A stretch of DNA of 64,000 nt from Paenibacillus dendritiformis (GTDB taxonomy: Bacteria; Bacillota; Bacilli; Paenibacillales; Paenibacillaceae), in contig NZ_OX216966.1 in assembly GCF_945605565.1 (NCBI RefSeq), positions 5,200,001 to 5,264,000 of the forward strand. The letters run 5' to 3'. Position 1 is the first letter of the stretch, and the number at the start of each line of letters is the position of its first letter. The position numbers were made by a program, and so were the translations under genes. Below are positions 15,472-24,784 of this stretch, in pieces. Below the pieces are notes generated by a model. That model saw nothing but the letters and a program-made list of their open reading frames with translations. It did not search any database and was not told where the DNA came from.

Positions 15472-18400
15472 ATGAAATTCATACTGAAGGCAAGATGGGC
15501 GATTATCGCCGTATGGATCATCGTCGCGGCAGGCCTGATGATCGCCGCCCCGTCCCTGAATGATCTGGTCAAGCAAAAAGGGACGATCACCGTTCCTGAC
15601 GGTTACCCTTCAACGGAAGCCCAGGCGATTCTGGATGAAGCCGCCGCACGGAACGGCGTCAAGGAGCAATCTCAGATTGCGCTCGTCTTCCACAACCCGG
15701 ACGGGCTGCAAGCCGATGAGATCGCGGAGATCAAGGAGACAATTCAGCGCCTGGAGCAGCATAAGGCCGATCTGGGCATCGAGTCGATCCTGAATCCGTA
15801 CGCGCAGCCGGAGCTGGAGAAAAAGCTCGTCTCCCGCGACGGCAAGACTGTCATGACATCCATCGGGGCCAGCGTGAATTCGACGGACGACACCATCAGC
15901 CGCATAAACAAGGATATGGAGTCCGTCGGCGTCGAGCATTATATTACCGGCAGACACTCCATCGACAAGGACACGATTCAGAGCTCCCAAGACGGTCTGA
16001 AGAAGTCGGAATATATTACCGTTGCCTTCATTCTTATTATTCTCATTCTCGTCTTCCGTTCCGTCATTGCGCCGCTCATCCCGCTCGTGGCGGTCGGCGT
16101 CAGTTATTTGATATCCCAGTCCATCGTTGCCTTCCTGGTCGATTCGGCGGACTTCCCCGTCTCTACCTTCACCCAGATCTTCATGGTCGCCGTCATGTTC
16201 GGGATCGGAACCGATTATTGCATTCTGCTCCTCAGCCGCTTCAAGGAGGAAGTGCCGCGGCATGAACATATCGGCGATGCGATTGCCGCCACGTACCGCA
16301 CTGCCGGCAAAACGGTATTGTTCTCCGGGCTGGCCGTACTGGTCGGCTTCACCGCCATCGGCCTGTCCACATTCATTCTGTATCGGTCAGCGGTCGCCGT
16401 CGCCATCGGCATCGCTGTCATGCTGATCGCACTGGTCACGATCGTTCCATTCTTCATGTACCTATTGGGCACCCGCATCTTCTGGCCGAGCCGGAACAGC
16501 TCGCTCGAACATAAGGAGAGCCGCATCTGGGGAGCGGTCGGTTCCTTCTCCCTCAAGCGTCCGTGGGCCGCCCTGCTCATCGTGGCCGCGGTAACGATTC
16601 CGTTCCTGGCCACCTATAACGGGCAGCTCTCCTATAACAGTCTGGAGGAGATTGGCGACAAATACGATTCGGTCAAAGCCTTCAACATTATCGCCGACAG
16701 CTTCGAGCCGGGCGAATCGCTTCCGACCCAGATTGTCGTTCACAGCGGGAAGCCGCTCGAGATTGCCGAGCATATGGCCTTGGCCGAAAAGATCAGCCGG
16801 GAGGCAGAGAAGGTGCCTGGCGTCGCCAGCGTGCGGAGCCTAAGCCGGCCTTCCGGGGAGGCTATCCCCGATCTGAAGATTACGGAGCAGGCCAAGACAT
16901 TGGAAAAAGGACTTGGCGAAGGCAGCCAGGGCCTGACCGATATTAAGAGCGGACTCTCCCAAGCCAGCAGCGCCTTGTCCGAGAACGCGCCGAAGCTGAA
17001 GGAAGCAACTGACAGCGCCGGACAGCTTACCGCGGGCACGAAGGCGCTCAAGGAAGGCATCAGCGAGCTGAATGCCGGTCTGGCCCGAATTCAGCAAGGG
17101 ATTGCGGACGGCTCGTCCGGCGCCGGACAGCTGAAGGCCGGATTGTCGCAAGCCACAGCAAGCGCCCTGCAATTGGCGAACGCCAACGAGAAGCTGCTCG
17201 CTTCGTACAAAAAGATCGGCGACGGCATTCAGCAGACGGACAACGGTCTGAAGCAGATGCAGCTGCAGCTGGACGGCGCCGCGAAGGCGCTGCAGTCGCT
17301 GGACAGCCGCTTCAACCGCCTGGAAGAGAACTATCCCGATCTGCTGCGCGATGAAGATTACTTGACCATTCGCGGCACCGTCACCGAGACTGGCAAGGGA
17401 ACCGCCCAACTGGCAGGCGCTCTCGGCGAACTGAGCGGCCGCTTCGGCCCATTGTCCTCAGGATTGAACCAGGCCAATGAGGGCTTCGCCCAAGCCGTTG
17501 CCGGACAGAAGGCGCTCGCTTCCGGACTGGATGAACTCATTGCTGGCCTGTCCGATCTCGAGAACGGGCTCACTCAAGCAGCTCATGGCCAAGGTCAAAT
17601 TATTGGCAAGGTCCCGTCAGTCATCGAAGGCCTGACCCGGATCGAGAACGGCCAGCAGCAGATGGGCGACGGCTTCCAGCAATTGACCAGTCAATTGACG
17701 GAGCTGACCGACGGGCTTCAGCAGGGCATCGACGGCCTGGAGCAAGTCTCCGGCGGCTTGAATTCTGCCTCCCAGTACTTAAGCGAGGTCGGCAGCACGG
17801 AAGACAGCGAGTTCAGCGGCTGGTTCGTGCCGAAGGAAGTGCTGGAGAATCCAGACTTCCAGCAGGCCATCGATCTGTATGTCTCCCCGGATCGCACCGT
17901 AATGACGCTCGACGTCGTATTCTCGGTCAACCCGTACGGCATCGAGGCAATCGAACAAATGCCGAATGTGCAAGCGGCGGCAGAGCGCGCGGTGGCCGGC
18001 ACCGCTTGGGAACAGACGGATATCGCCATCGGCGGTGTCTCGAGCACCTTCGCCGATCTGAAGCAGATCTCAGGGGAAGACTATACCCGTACCGTCATCT
18101 TCATGATGGCCGGCATTCTGATCATTCTCATTCTTCTGCTGCGCTCCATCATTATGCCGCTGTATTTGATCGCCTCGCTCATCTTGACGTACTATACGTC
18201 TCTGGGCGTAACCGAGCTCATCTTCGTCGATATGCTCGGATACTCGGGCATCAGTTGGCCGACGCCGTTCTTCAGCTTCGTCATACTCGTCGCGCTCGGC
18301 GTCGACTACAGCATCTTCTTGATGGACCGCTTCAACGAGAATAAGCATATGGATGCCAGCACAGCCATTCTGCATGCGATGAAGAATATGGGCACCGTCA

Positions 18401-18630
18401 TTATATCGGCGGTTATCATTCTGGGGGGAACCTTCGCCTCCTTCTATCCGTCCGGCGTGCTCAGCATGCTGCAGATTGCGACCGTCGTTCTGTCCGGTCT
18501 CCTGCTCTATGCCATTCTGCTGCTGCCGTTCTTCGTGCCCGTCATGGTCAAATTGTTCGGTTCGGCCAGCTGGTGGCCGTTCCGGGCAAGCCAGGCAGAT
18601 GAATCCAATCGCGATCGGATCGCGATGTGA
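15472..18630 (+). CDS. MMPL/RND-family membrane exporter (YdgH type)
   Basis: Large proton-driven membrane protein, 1052 residues. Two homologous halves are visible, each with a helix bundle of the MMPL family: helices near residues 170-340 with 'FGIGTDYCILLLSRFKEE', and near 870-1040 with the matching 'LGVDYSIFLMDRFNEN'. Between them is a long extracytoplasmic region with repeated coiled-coil segments ('GLSQA..L', 'LASGLDELIAGLSDLENGL'), as in YdgH and in phage-infection-protein-like exporters. The substrate may be a lipid or a toxic amphiphile. Regulation by the adjacent MarR repressor is likely from the operon arrangement. Confidence 0.88.
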   Translation: MKFILKARWAIIAVWIIVAAGLMIAAPSLNDLVKQKGTITVPDGYPSTEAQAILDEAAARNGVKEQSQIALVFHNPDGLQADEIAEIKETIQRLEQHKADLGIESILNPYAQPELEKKLVSRDGKTVMTSIGASVNSTDDTISRINKDMESVGVEHYITGRHSIDKDTIQSSQDGLKKSEYITVAFILIILILVFRSVIAPLIPLVAVGVSYLISQSIVAFLVDSADFPVSTFTQIFMVAVMFGIGTDYCILLLSRFKEEVPRHEHIGDAIAATYRTAGKTVLFSGLAVLVGFTAIGLSTFILYRSAVAVAIGIAVMLIALVTIVPFFMYLLGTRIFWPSRNSSLEHKESRIWGAVGSFSLKRPWAALLIVAAVTIPFLATYNGQLSYNSLEEIGDKYDSVKAFNIIADSFEPGESLPTQIVVHSGKPLEIAEHMALAEKISREAEKVPGVASVRSLSRPSGEAIPDLKITEQAKTLEKGLGEGSQGLTDIKSGLSQASSALSENAPKLKEATDSAGQLTAGTKALKEGISELNAGLARIQQGIADGSSGAGQLKAGLSQATASALQLANANEKLLASYKKIGDGIQQTDNGLKQMQLQLDGAAKALQSLDSRFNRLEENYPDLLRDEDYLTIRGTVTETGKGTAQLAGALGELSGRFGPLSSGLNQANEGFAQAVAGQKALASGLDELIAGLSDLENGLTQAAHGQGQIIGKVPSVIEGLTRIENGQQQMGDGFQQLTSQLTELTDGLQQGIDGLEQVSGGLNSASQYLSEVGSTEDSEFSGWFVPKEVLENPDFQQAIDLYVSPDRTVMTLDVVFSVNPYGIEAIEQMPNVQAAAERAVAGTAWEQTDIAIGGVSSTFADLKQISGEDYTRTVIFMMAGILIILILLLRSIIMPLYLIASLILTYYTSLGVTELIFVDMLGYSGISWPTPFFSFVILVALGVDYSIFLMDRFNENKHMDASTAILHAMKNMGTVIISAVIILGGTFASFYPSGVLSMLQIATVVLSGLLLYAILLLPFFVPVMVKLFGSASWWPFRASQADESNRDRIAM

Positions 18631-18653
18631 CACCTGAATACGTTCTTCCCTCC

Positions 18654-18686
18654 CCGTCCGGATGCGATTGTTCCGGACGGTTTTTT
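18654..18686 (+). terminator. Terminator of the marR-MMPL operon
   Basis: CCGTCCGG pairs with CCGGACGG, followed by TTTTTT, 24 bases after the exporter stop. Confidence 0.85.
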
Positions 18687-18739
18687 CATGCATAACCCCT
18701 CTTCCATCCGGCAATCGTAGTTCCAAGGAGGCGATATAT

Positions 18740-19045
18740 GTGAAAATCGTACTGATCGCTGCGTTCATTGCTGTTCCATTCGTGATGGCGGGGCTTGCCC
18801 ATCGGTATCGTGCGCTTGCCACCGCGTTACATCTATTGGCGGTGCTGAGCTTCTTCGTGGCCGGCTCTATCTTCGCGTCCGTTATCTATGACGTGATCAA
18901 GCAGGGCACCGAGTTAACGACGCAGGTGCATGCCGTTTTTTTATATCCGTCATTTCGGATTGCCGGAGCTTATGCAGGCCTATATATTCCCTACCGGCTG
19001 CTGCGGGAGCTTGCATTCCATCTGGATGACAAGAGGCGAATCTAG
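18740..19045 (+). CDS. Small integral membrane protein, unknown
   Basis: The 101-residue protein begins at GTG 18740, which has AAGGAGG 8 bases upstream; the upstream in-frame ATG lies within the preceding terminator. It has three predicted membrane helices (about residues 2-18, 25-50, 60-85) joined by short loops and a charged C-terminus (HLDDKRRI). No family is recognised. It follows the exporter terminator and so is likely a separate transcript. Confidence 0.65.
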   Translation: MKIVLIAAFIAVPFVMAGLAHRYRALATALHLLAVLSFFVAGSIFASVIYDVIKQGTELTTQVHAVFLYPSFRIAGAYAGLYIPYRLLRELAFHLDDKRRI

Positions 19046-19221
19046 GGAGCTTGCCCAATGCGAATGCGGGACGGCAAGCAGCGAGAGGTGCAGCTGACTA
19101 CGGTTCCGTTCGCTGCCAAGCTGAACTCCATTCCTTCCTAATCAGCGTCAACTCTCTCCTCGCTGCCGCCATGAAGATCCGCAAGCTCATCCCTTGCGGA
19201 TCTCCGGTCACGCGTTATGCC

Positions 19222-19524
19222 TTATTTTTCTTCCGTCACGACCGTCGCATTGTAGATGACAATCCGCTTCCCGTCCAAGTCAAACAGAACTTTATTGCCA
19301 TATTCCGTATCCTTAATATCAATCTTGCCTTCATACTCCTGAATCAAGGTTCCGTCACTGCTGTATACCTTCACCGTTCTCTCCAATCCACCGGCTTGAT
19401 TGGACCGGAAATTTTTTAACGACCGCTGTCCCGCCGCCGTGTTGAAGTACCAGACGATCATCAACGCAATAAACGCGACGATAGCTGCCGCGATGCCGAG
19501 TCCGATCTTGGCTCCTCTGCTCAT
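19222..19524 (-). CDS. Small membrane-anchored protein, unknown
   Basis: A 100-residue protein with a clear ribosome site (AAAGGAGGGG) before ATG 19524. One N-terminal helix (residues 7-28, 'IGLGIAAAIVAFIALMIVWY') anchors a small extracytoplasmic domain of beta-type sequence ('TVKVYSSDGTLIQEYEGKID', 'GKRIVIYNATVVTEEK'). It resembles short conserved Paenibacillus proteins but I cannot name a family. An 11-bp perfect inverted repeat without a T-run at 19175-19203 lies just past its stop. It is divergent from the germinant receptor operon. Confidence 0.7.
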   Translation of the reverse strand: MSRGAKIGLGIAAAIVAFIALMIVWYFNTAAGQRSLKNFRSNQAGGLERTVKVYSSDGTLIQEYEGKIDIKDTEYGNKVLFDLDGKRIVIYNATVVTEEK

Positions 19525-19664
19525 CCATTTCCCCTCCTTTTTTATCTTATTTCATACGCGCTTCCCCTCTATCGGTTCCCGTCCAATCTTCCTTGGTGTT
19601 CGAATAAAATCGTTCCCAGTGAGCCAAACTTCTCTCATATGAACAATCGTGAGGGTGAGCAAGG

Positions 19665-21140
19665 ATGACAGCACAAAACGGAAAAGTGAATGAACAGATG
19701 TCGGTCAATGTGCAGCAGCTGCAATCCATCTTCTCGCAAGCTCCCGACCTGATCTTCCGGAGCGTCGATACGCCGAACGGGCCTGAAGCCATGCTTGTCT
19801 ATTTCGACGGCTTGGTCGATTTGAATTCCATCAACAATCATGTTCTGTACCCGCTGATTGAAGAACTGTCCAGTACGGAATATTCCCTGCCTGTCACGGT
19901 CGGCAATGTGGAATCGACATCCGACATGAACCAGGTGGAGAAGATGCTTCTTAGCGGTAAAAGCGTGCTCTTCCTGCCAGGCTCAACCGAAGCCTACATC
20001 TTCGATACGTGCGGATGGCCACAGCGGTCAATTACAGATCCGTCGATCGAAGCGTCTATCAAAGGATCGCACCAAGGATTCGTCGAGACCGCCATTCAGA
20101 ATATCGCCCTGATTCGGCGCTATATCCCGAACCGGGAGCTCAAAATCAAGCAGTTGAAGGTCGGGACAAGAGGAGAAAACACCTTGTCCATCATCTACCT
20201 TCGCGATGTGGCCGATCCGGCCGTGCTTCAGGAGCTGACCCGGCGCGTCGAGGGGCTGGACATCGACTGCATCATCAATACAGGGGAGCTATCCGAGCTG
20301 ATTGAAGACAGCGGCTACTCCCCGTTCCCGCAGCTGTTGATGACGGAACGGCCCGATTCCGCTGCCTCTCATATTTTGCAGGGCCGCTATGTTGTCGTTG
20401 TCGATCGTTCGCCGAGCGTGCTTATCGCTCCGGTGTCGTTCGTGTCGTTCTTCCAGAGCGTGGATGACTACAGCATGCGCTGGATCAATGCTTCCTTCAT
20501 TCGGCTGCTGCGTTTTTTTGCGTTTTTTGTCGCGCTATTTTTGCCTGCGCTCTATATCGCGTTCATCACGTTTAATTTCGAGGTCATTCCGATCCAGCTT
20601 ATTTTATCCGTGGCGGAATCGAGAGAACGCGTTCCTTTTCATCCGTTCCTGGAGGCGTTCATTATGGAAGTGACCTTGGAGATGATGCGAGAGGCGGGAA
20701 TCCGGCTCCCGGCGCCAATCGGACAGACGGTCGGACTCGTTGGCGGCATTATTATCGGGCAGACTGCCGTCCAGGCGGGCATCGTCAGCAACATCATGGT
20801 TATCGTCGTCGCCTCCACCGCAATCGCATCCTTCATCATTCCCAACATTGATATGGGAACGGCGATTCGCTTCCTGCGGTTTCCCATGATGCTGATTGCC
20901 TTTCTGTACGGCTTCGTCGGCATCGTATGCGCGGCTATGCTTCTTATCTCTCACCTCTGCTCGCTGACTTCGCTCGGGGCCGCTTACGGAAGTCCGTTGG
21001 CTCCCGTCCGCTTTGCCGATCTGAAGGATACGGTCATTCGCTTCCCGCTGAGGTTGATGAAGACGCGTCCGACCGGCCCGGGTCCACAGCAGCTCAAACG
21101 GCAAGGTGAGAATCCACCTGAAGGAGGCAGCCCGAAGTGA
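19665..21140 (+). CDS. GerA-family spore germination protein, A subunit
   Basis: Subunit A of a spore inner-membrane germinant receptor, 491 residues. The N-terminal about 270 residues are cytosolic, in two lobes, followed by membrane helices from about residue 280 ('FFAFFVALFLPALYIAFITF'). Family hallmarks 'RYIPNRELKIKQLKVG', 'VDRSPSVLIAPVSF' and 'ESREPFHP'-like 'ESRERVPFHPFLEAFIMEV' are present. The C-terminus is a Pro/Gly-rich tail. It opens a three-gene A-B-C operon with 4-base overlaps. Receptors of this kind sense amino acids, sugars or nucleosides and trigger germination; the germinant is not predictable here. Expression in Bacilli is by forespore sigma-G; I could not confirm that promoter. 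Confidence 0.93.
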   Translation: MTAQNGKVNEQMSVNVQQLQSIFSQAPDLIFRSVDTPNGPEAMLVYFDGLVDLNSINNHVLYPLIEELSSTEYSLPVTVGNVESTSDMNQVEKMLLSGKSVLFLPGSTEAYIFDTCGWPQRSITDPSIEASIKGSHQGFVETAIQNIALIRRYIPNRELKIKQLKVGTRGENTLSIIYLRDVADPAVLQELTRRVEGLDIDCIINTGELSELIEDSGYSPFPQLLMTERPDSAASHILQGRYVVVVDRSPSVLIAPVSFVSFFQSVDDYSMRWINASFIRLLRFFAFFVALFLPALYIAFITFNFEVIPIQLILSVAESRERVPFHPFLEAFIMEVTLEMMREAGIRLPAPIGQTVGLVGGIIIGQTAVQAGIVSNIMVIVVASTAIASFIIPNIDMGTAIRFLRFPMMLIAFLYGFVGIVCAAMLLISHLCSLTSLGAAYGSPLAPVRFADLKDTVIRFPLRLMKTRPTGPGPQQLKRQGENPPEGGSPK

Positions 21141-22231
21141 ACCAGTACCGCATCACCTTCATGCAGTTCGCCTTGTTGGTTCATAGCATTCAATTAGCGA
21201 CAAGTGTCCTGACCCTTCCCCGCCAGCTCGCGGAGATCGCGTCTACGGACGGGTGGATATCTCTTATCCTGTCTTGGTTAGTCAATCTGTTGTTCAGCAT
21301 TCTCATCGTTGTCGTCATGAGACAATACCCGGAAGATACGCTGCCGGATTTGCTGGATCGGCTGTTCGGTCGAGTTATTGGCAAGCTCGTGCTTGCGCTG
21401 GTCGCCCTGCATTTCACATTTTTATCCTGGTCGATATTTATCGCAACGATGCTGTATATTAAATCGTGGTTCCTGATGATGACACCAATACCATACATCT
21501 TGCTCCTGTTCGTCATCCCCGCCTATGTGACAGCACGAAAGCATATTACCCATATCGTCAGATATTGTGAAGTTATGTTTTATTTGACGATTTGGATGGC
21601 TCCGGTGCTATTGCTCCCATTGCGAGAAGGGTATTTTTCGCATTTTCTCCCTGTTCTCAAGGAAGGCTGGGGGCCCGTATTTCAGGCGATGCCGACCACG
21701 ACAACCGCCTATCTCGGATTTGAGATCGTATTTTTCGTGTATCCGTTTTTAACACGCAAAGATCTGGCCATCCAAGGCATCGTGGTCGGCAATACATTGA
21801 CCATGCTGGTTTATGTCTTTGCCACGATTGTCTGCTTCGGTTTTTTTAGCCCGGACGAGATCACGCAATACAACCAACCGATATTGAACCTGTTGAAGGT
21901 GATCGAGTTCCGGTTCCTTGAACGGTTCGACATCATTTTCCTGGCCCTCTATCTGTTTGTGATCTCGACGTCTCTGGTTCCATATTTGTACGGCGCTTCC
22001 CTCAGCGGCGCGAAGCTGTTCGGGACGAAGAACCATGGCCCGTATGTACTTGTTATATGCATGGGCACGTTGTTGGCAGCGACGTGGATCAGGCCTTCCT
22101 GGCTCGAGTCCCTTCGCTATAATCAATGGGCCGGCTATTCCGGGTTAATCATCTCGTATCTCTTGCCGCTTCTGCTATACCTGGCAATCAAAATCTATCA
22201 GAAGCTGTCACCGAAGGAGGCAACCCAATGA
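21137..22231 (+). CDS. GerA-family spore germination protein, B subunit (permease-like)
   Basis: Subunit B of the germinant receptor, 364 residues, a ten-helix protein of the amino acid-polyamine-organocation transporter fold and the likely germinant-binding subunit. It starts at GTG 21137 and overlaps the A gene by 4 bases. Typical segments include 'QLATSVLTLPRQLAEIAS' in helix 1 and 'YLGFEIVFFVYPFL' in helix 6. It ends in a 4-base overlap with the C subunit gene. Confidence 0.92.
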   Translation: MNQYRITFMQFALLVHSIQLATSVLTLPRQLAEIASTDGWISLILSWLVNLLFSILIVVVMRQYPEDTLPDLLDRLFGRVIGKLVLALVALHFTFLSWSIFIATMLYIKSWFLMMTPIPYILLLFVIPAYVTARKHITHIVRYCEVMFYLTIWMAPVLLLPLREGYFSHFLPVLKEGWGPVFQAMPTTTTAYLGFEIVFFVYPFLTRKDLAIQGIVVGNTLTMLVYVFATIVCFGFFSPDEITQYNQPILNLLKVIEFRFLERFDIIFLALYLFVISTSLVPYLYGASLSGAKLFGTKNHGPYVLVICMGTLLAATWIRPSWLESLRYNQWAGYSGLIISYLLPLLLYLAIKIYQKLSPKEATQ

Positions 22232-23352
22232 TGCGCCGAGCGATTACGATTGTTATTCTGCTGCTGATTGTGCTCCCGCTTCCCGGGTGCGCAAGTTATA
22301 CGACGATCGAGAATATGACGCTGTCGCTGCTTCTCGGCATCGATCTGGATGAAGAAGGCAATCTCTTGCTGGCGATCTCGAGTCCGGTCTTCTCGAAGGA
22401 GGCCGAGGACAATGAAGAAGAATTCGAGGTCCGTTCGACCACCTTGCGCCATTCCCGCGAAGAATTCGACAAGCGTGCGCTCGGGATGACAATTGCAGGC
22501 AAGACACAGATTGTTGTCGTCGGCAAGCGGCTTGCTGCAGAGGAAAATTGGGCGGCACTGCTTGATCCATTCTATCGGGACACCAGGAGCACCGTGTCCG
22601 CCCGGGTGGTCTACTTCGATGGCCCCATTAGCGACCTGATTCGTTATTCGGCCAAGGACAAGCCTCGCCTGCCCTTGTATTTGTCGAAGCTGGTGGATAC
22701 GGGACTTCAGCGGAATGAGACAACCAAAACGACAATCCAGGAGTTCCATCGCCACCTGCATGAGAAAGGGTTGACGCCGAGCATAACCGCCCTCCGCAAA
22801 GATGAAGAATTAGCCTTGACAGGCACCGCCTTGCTGGATAAATCATCCCGGTTCAAAATGCTGGCCAATTCCGACGAGACGAAGCTGATATACATACTAA
22901 GAAATAAAACAAAGGGCGAATTTCCGTTTACGCTTCGTCTACCAATGTCTCCAGGGAAAGGACCCGAGAATGTCGACATGAAGCAGCTCAGCATCAATCT
23001 CCACAGCATTAAGCCGAAGATTCAAGCACGGTACGCCCAGGGCCGCTTCGTGTTCGATGTGAACGTTCGCTCCATCGTATATGTGACGGAACGTCTATTC
23101 CCGTTTGATGTCATGTCGCCGTACCATGAATTGGAGCAGAAAATTGCCGCGAATCTGGAGGAGCAGTTCAACAGTCTGATTCGCAAGCTGCAAAAAGCGC
23201 GTATTGATCCGGCCGGGTTCGGCATGTATGCAAGAGCCCACGCGTATCCGCAATGGAAGAAAGCCAAAGAACATTGGGAGGATTATTTCGAAGAGGCGAC
23301 CGTGAATGTGAAGGTCAAAGTAAAAATCGTCGGCATGGGCGCCGTAAAATAA
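22228..23352 (+). CDS. GerA-family spore germination lipoprotein, C subunit
   Basis: Subunit C of the germinant receptor, 374 residues, attached to the outer face of the spore inner membrane by a lipid. The ATG at 22228 is chosen because AAGGAGG lies 6-7 bases upstream and it overlaps the B stop; the longer frame is inside the B gene. A lipobox 'VLPLPGC' ends at Cys about 24. The family segments 'LLLGIDLDEEGNLLLAISSP' and the C-terminal 'FGMYARAHAYPQWKKAKEHW' are clear. Length is normal. Confidence 0.93.
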   Translation: MMRRAITIVILLLIVLPLPGCASYTTIENMTLSLLLGIDLDEEGNLLLAISSPVFSKEAEDNEEEFEVRSTTLRHSREEFDKRALGMTIAGKTQIVVVGKRLAAEENWAALLDPFYRDTRSTVSARVVYFDGPISDLIRYSAKDKPRLPLYLSKLVDTGLQRNETTKTTIQEFHRHLHEKGLTPSITALRKDEELALTGTALLDKSSRFKMLANSDETKLIYILRNKTKGEFPFTLRLPMSPGKGPENVDMKQLSINLHSIKPKIQARYAQGRFVFDVNVRSIVYVTERLFPFDVMSPYHELEQKIAANLEEQFNSLIRKLQKARIDPAGFGMYARAHAYPQWKKAKEHWEDYFEEATVNVKVKVKIVGMGAVK

Positions 23353-23368
23353 ACGGAGATCAATAAAA

Positions 23369-23420
23369 CAGGGCTGCCCCGCCGCACCGTCGGGAAACAT
23401 GCGGCGGCGAATCAGCCCTG
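23369..23420. terminator. Bidirectional terminator between ger operon and antiporter
   Basis: CAGGGCTG (23369-23376) pairs with CAGCCCTG (23413-23420), with a further GC-rich pairing inside. It separates the convergent germination operon and antiporter gene. Confidence 0.6.
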
Positions 23421-23431
23421 CCTTATATCAG

Positions 23432-24610
23432 CTACATATTAACACTGTTTTTTTGCTCCACCGGCACGGCATTGTCTTTCTTGTTGAAAAACATCTTCAG
23501 CATAGGAGGCGTTACCAGCGTCGTGATAATCACCATGATGATGATCGACGTGAAATATTCCGGCTGCAGCAGCCCCGACTGCAAGCCGGTGGCCGCAATA
23601 ATAAGAGCGACTTCCCCTCGGGAGATCATCCCTGCGCCAATAGCCAGCGAGGAGCGGCTGTCGAAGCCGGTTACGCGCGCGCCGAGCCAGCCCCCGGCCA
23701 TCTTCGTCACGATAGCGATGATCGTAATGACAGCGAGCAGGCCCAATTGGCTGCCGATACCGTCGAATGACACGTTCAGCCCAATGCTGACGAAGAACAC
23801 CGGAACGAAGATGGAATACGCGATCGGCTCGACCTTGTGCTCGACATCATGCTTGTATGGGGTCAGCGACACTGCGATGCCGGCGGCGAAGGCGCCGATA
23901 ATGCCGGCCATCTGCATCCATTCGGCAAAATAGGCAAAGCCGAAGCAAATAATTAACGCCGCGCTGATCACCGCTTCGGTGACTTTGAGCGGAGCCAGCC
24001 ACTTCATTACGCGCGGCACGACCAGCCAGCCGGCCACAAAAGTAATGGCGAAGAACAGGAGCTTCTTGCCGACCAGCAGTCCGAGGGAGACGTCTCCCCC
24101 TTGGCCGACGATGCTCATAATGAACGCCAGCAGGATAACGACCAGCACATCGTCGACGACAGCCGCCCCAAGTATCGTCGTCCCTTCTCTCGAATTGAGC
24201 TTGTTCATTTCTTTAAGCACCTGGACGGAGATGCTCACGGATGTCGCGCAAAAGATAACGCCGAAAAACAGCGCATAATTCGAAGAAAAACCGAACGCGA
24301 TTGCTGCCCCGTAACCGCCAATAAAAGGCAGAATGATGCCGCCAACGGCAACCGCAAACGCCGATTTCCAGTTTTTGCGCAGCTGATCGATATCGGTCTC
24401 CAGTCCGGCAATGAACATCAGCAGCAAGACGCCGATTTCCGATACCTGGGTGATGAAGCTGTCCTTCTCAATCCAGCCTAGCACGGCCGGACCGAGCAGG
24501 ATGCCGACGATCAGCTTCCCCAATACAGCAGGCTGCCCCAGACGGACCGATATGTCGCCTGCCACCTTGGTGCACAGCAGAATCAAGGCAAGATACAGAA
24601 TAAATTCCAT
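23432..24610 (-). CDS. Na+(K+)/H+ antiporter, CPA2 family (GerN-like)
   Basis: Monovalent cation:proton antiporter of 392 residues with about 12-13 helices. The start is ATG 24610; the longer frame has no ribosome site. The family's 'GQPAVLGKLIVGILLGPAVLGW' opening and the paired acidic residues 'AVVDDVLVVILL' (ion-binding Asp-Asp) are evident, and it lacks the C-terminal TrkA-N domain of KefB proteins. This matches GerN/NapA-type antiporters, one of which is needed for inosine germination in B. cereus. Its position, convergent with a germinant receptor operon, fits such a role, but that is inferred. Confidence 0.85.
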   Translation of the reverse strand: MEFILYLALILLCTKVAGDISVRLGQPAVLGKLIVGILLGPAVLGWIEKDSFITQVSEIGVLLLMFIAGLETDIDQLRKNWKSAFAVAVGGIILPFIGGYGAAIAFGFSSNYALFFGVIFCATSVSISVQVLKEMNKLNSREGTTILGAAVVDDVLVVILLAFIMSIVGQGGDVSLGLLVGKKLLFFAITFVAGWLVVPRVMKWLAPLKVTEAVISAALIICFGFAYFAEWMQMAGIIGAFAAGIAVSLTPYKHDVEHKVEPIAYSIFVPVFFVSIGLNVSFDGIGSQLGLLAVITIIAIVTKMAGGWLGARVTGFDSRSSLAIGAGMISRGEVALIIAATGLQSGLLQPEYFTSIIIMVIITTLVTPPMLKMFFNKKDNAVPVEQKNSVNM

Positions 24611-24659
24611 TGCGATTCCCCCACTCTTTACAAATTTTAACATTTCTAAAAAAGACAAA

Positions 24660-24686
24660 GAGGAGCCCTAAATTGCCAGGCTCCTC
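24660..24686 (-). terminator. Terminator of the SulP gene
   Basis: GAGGAGCC (24660-24667) pairs with GGCTCCTC (24679-24686); on the minus strand T-rich sequence follows. Confidence 0.75.
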
Positions 24687-24784
24687 CAAAATAAAACATA
24701 TTTTTTTAGACGAATTATATCTATTATACTCCACTTTGTCGTAAGTTGCAAACCATTTCTCAGTAAATAAGATTAAAAATAAGG

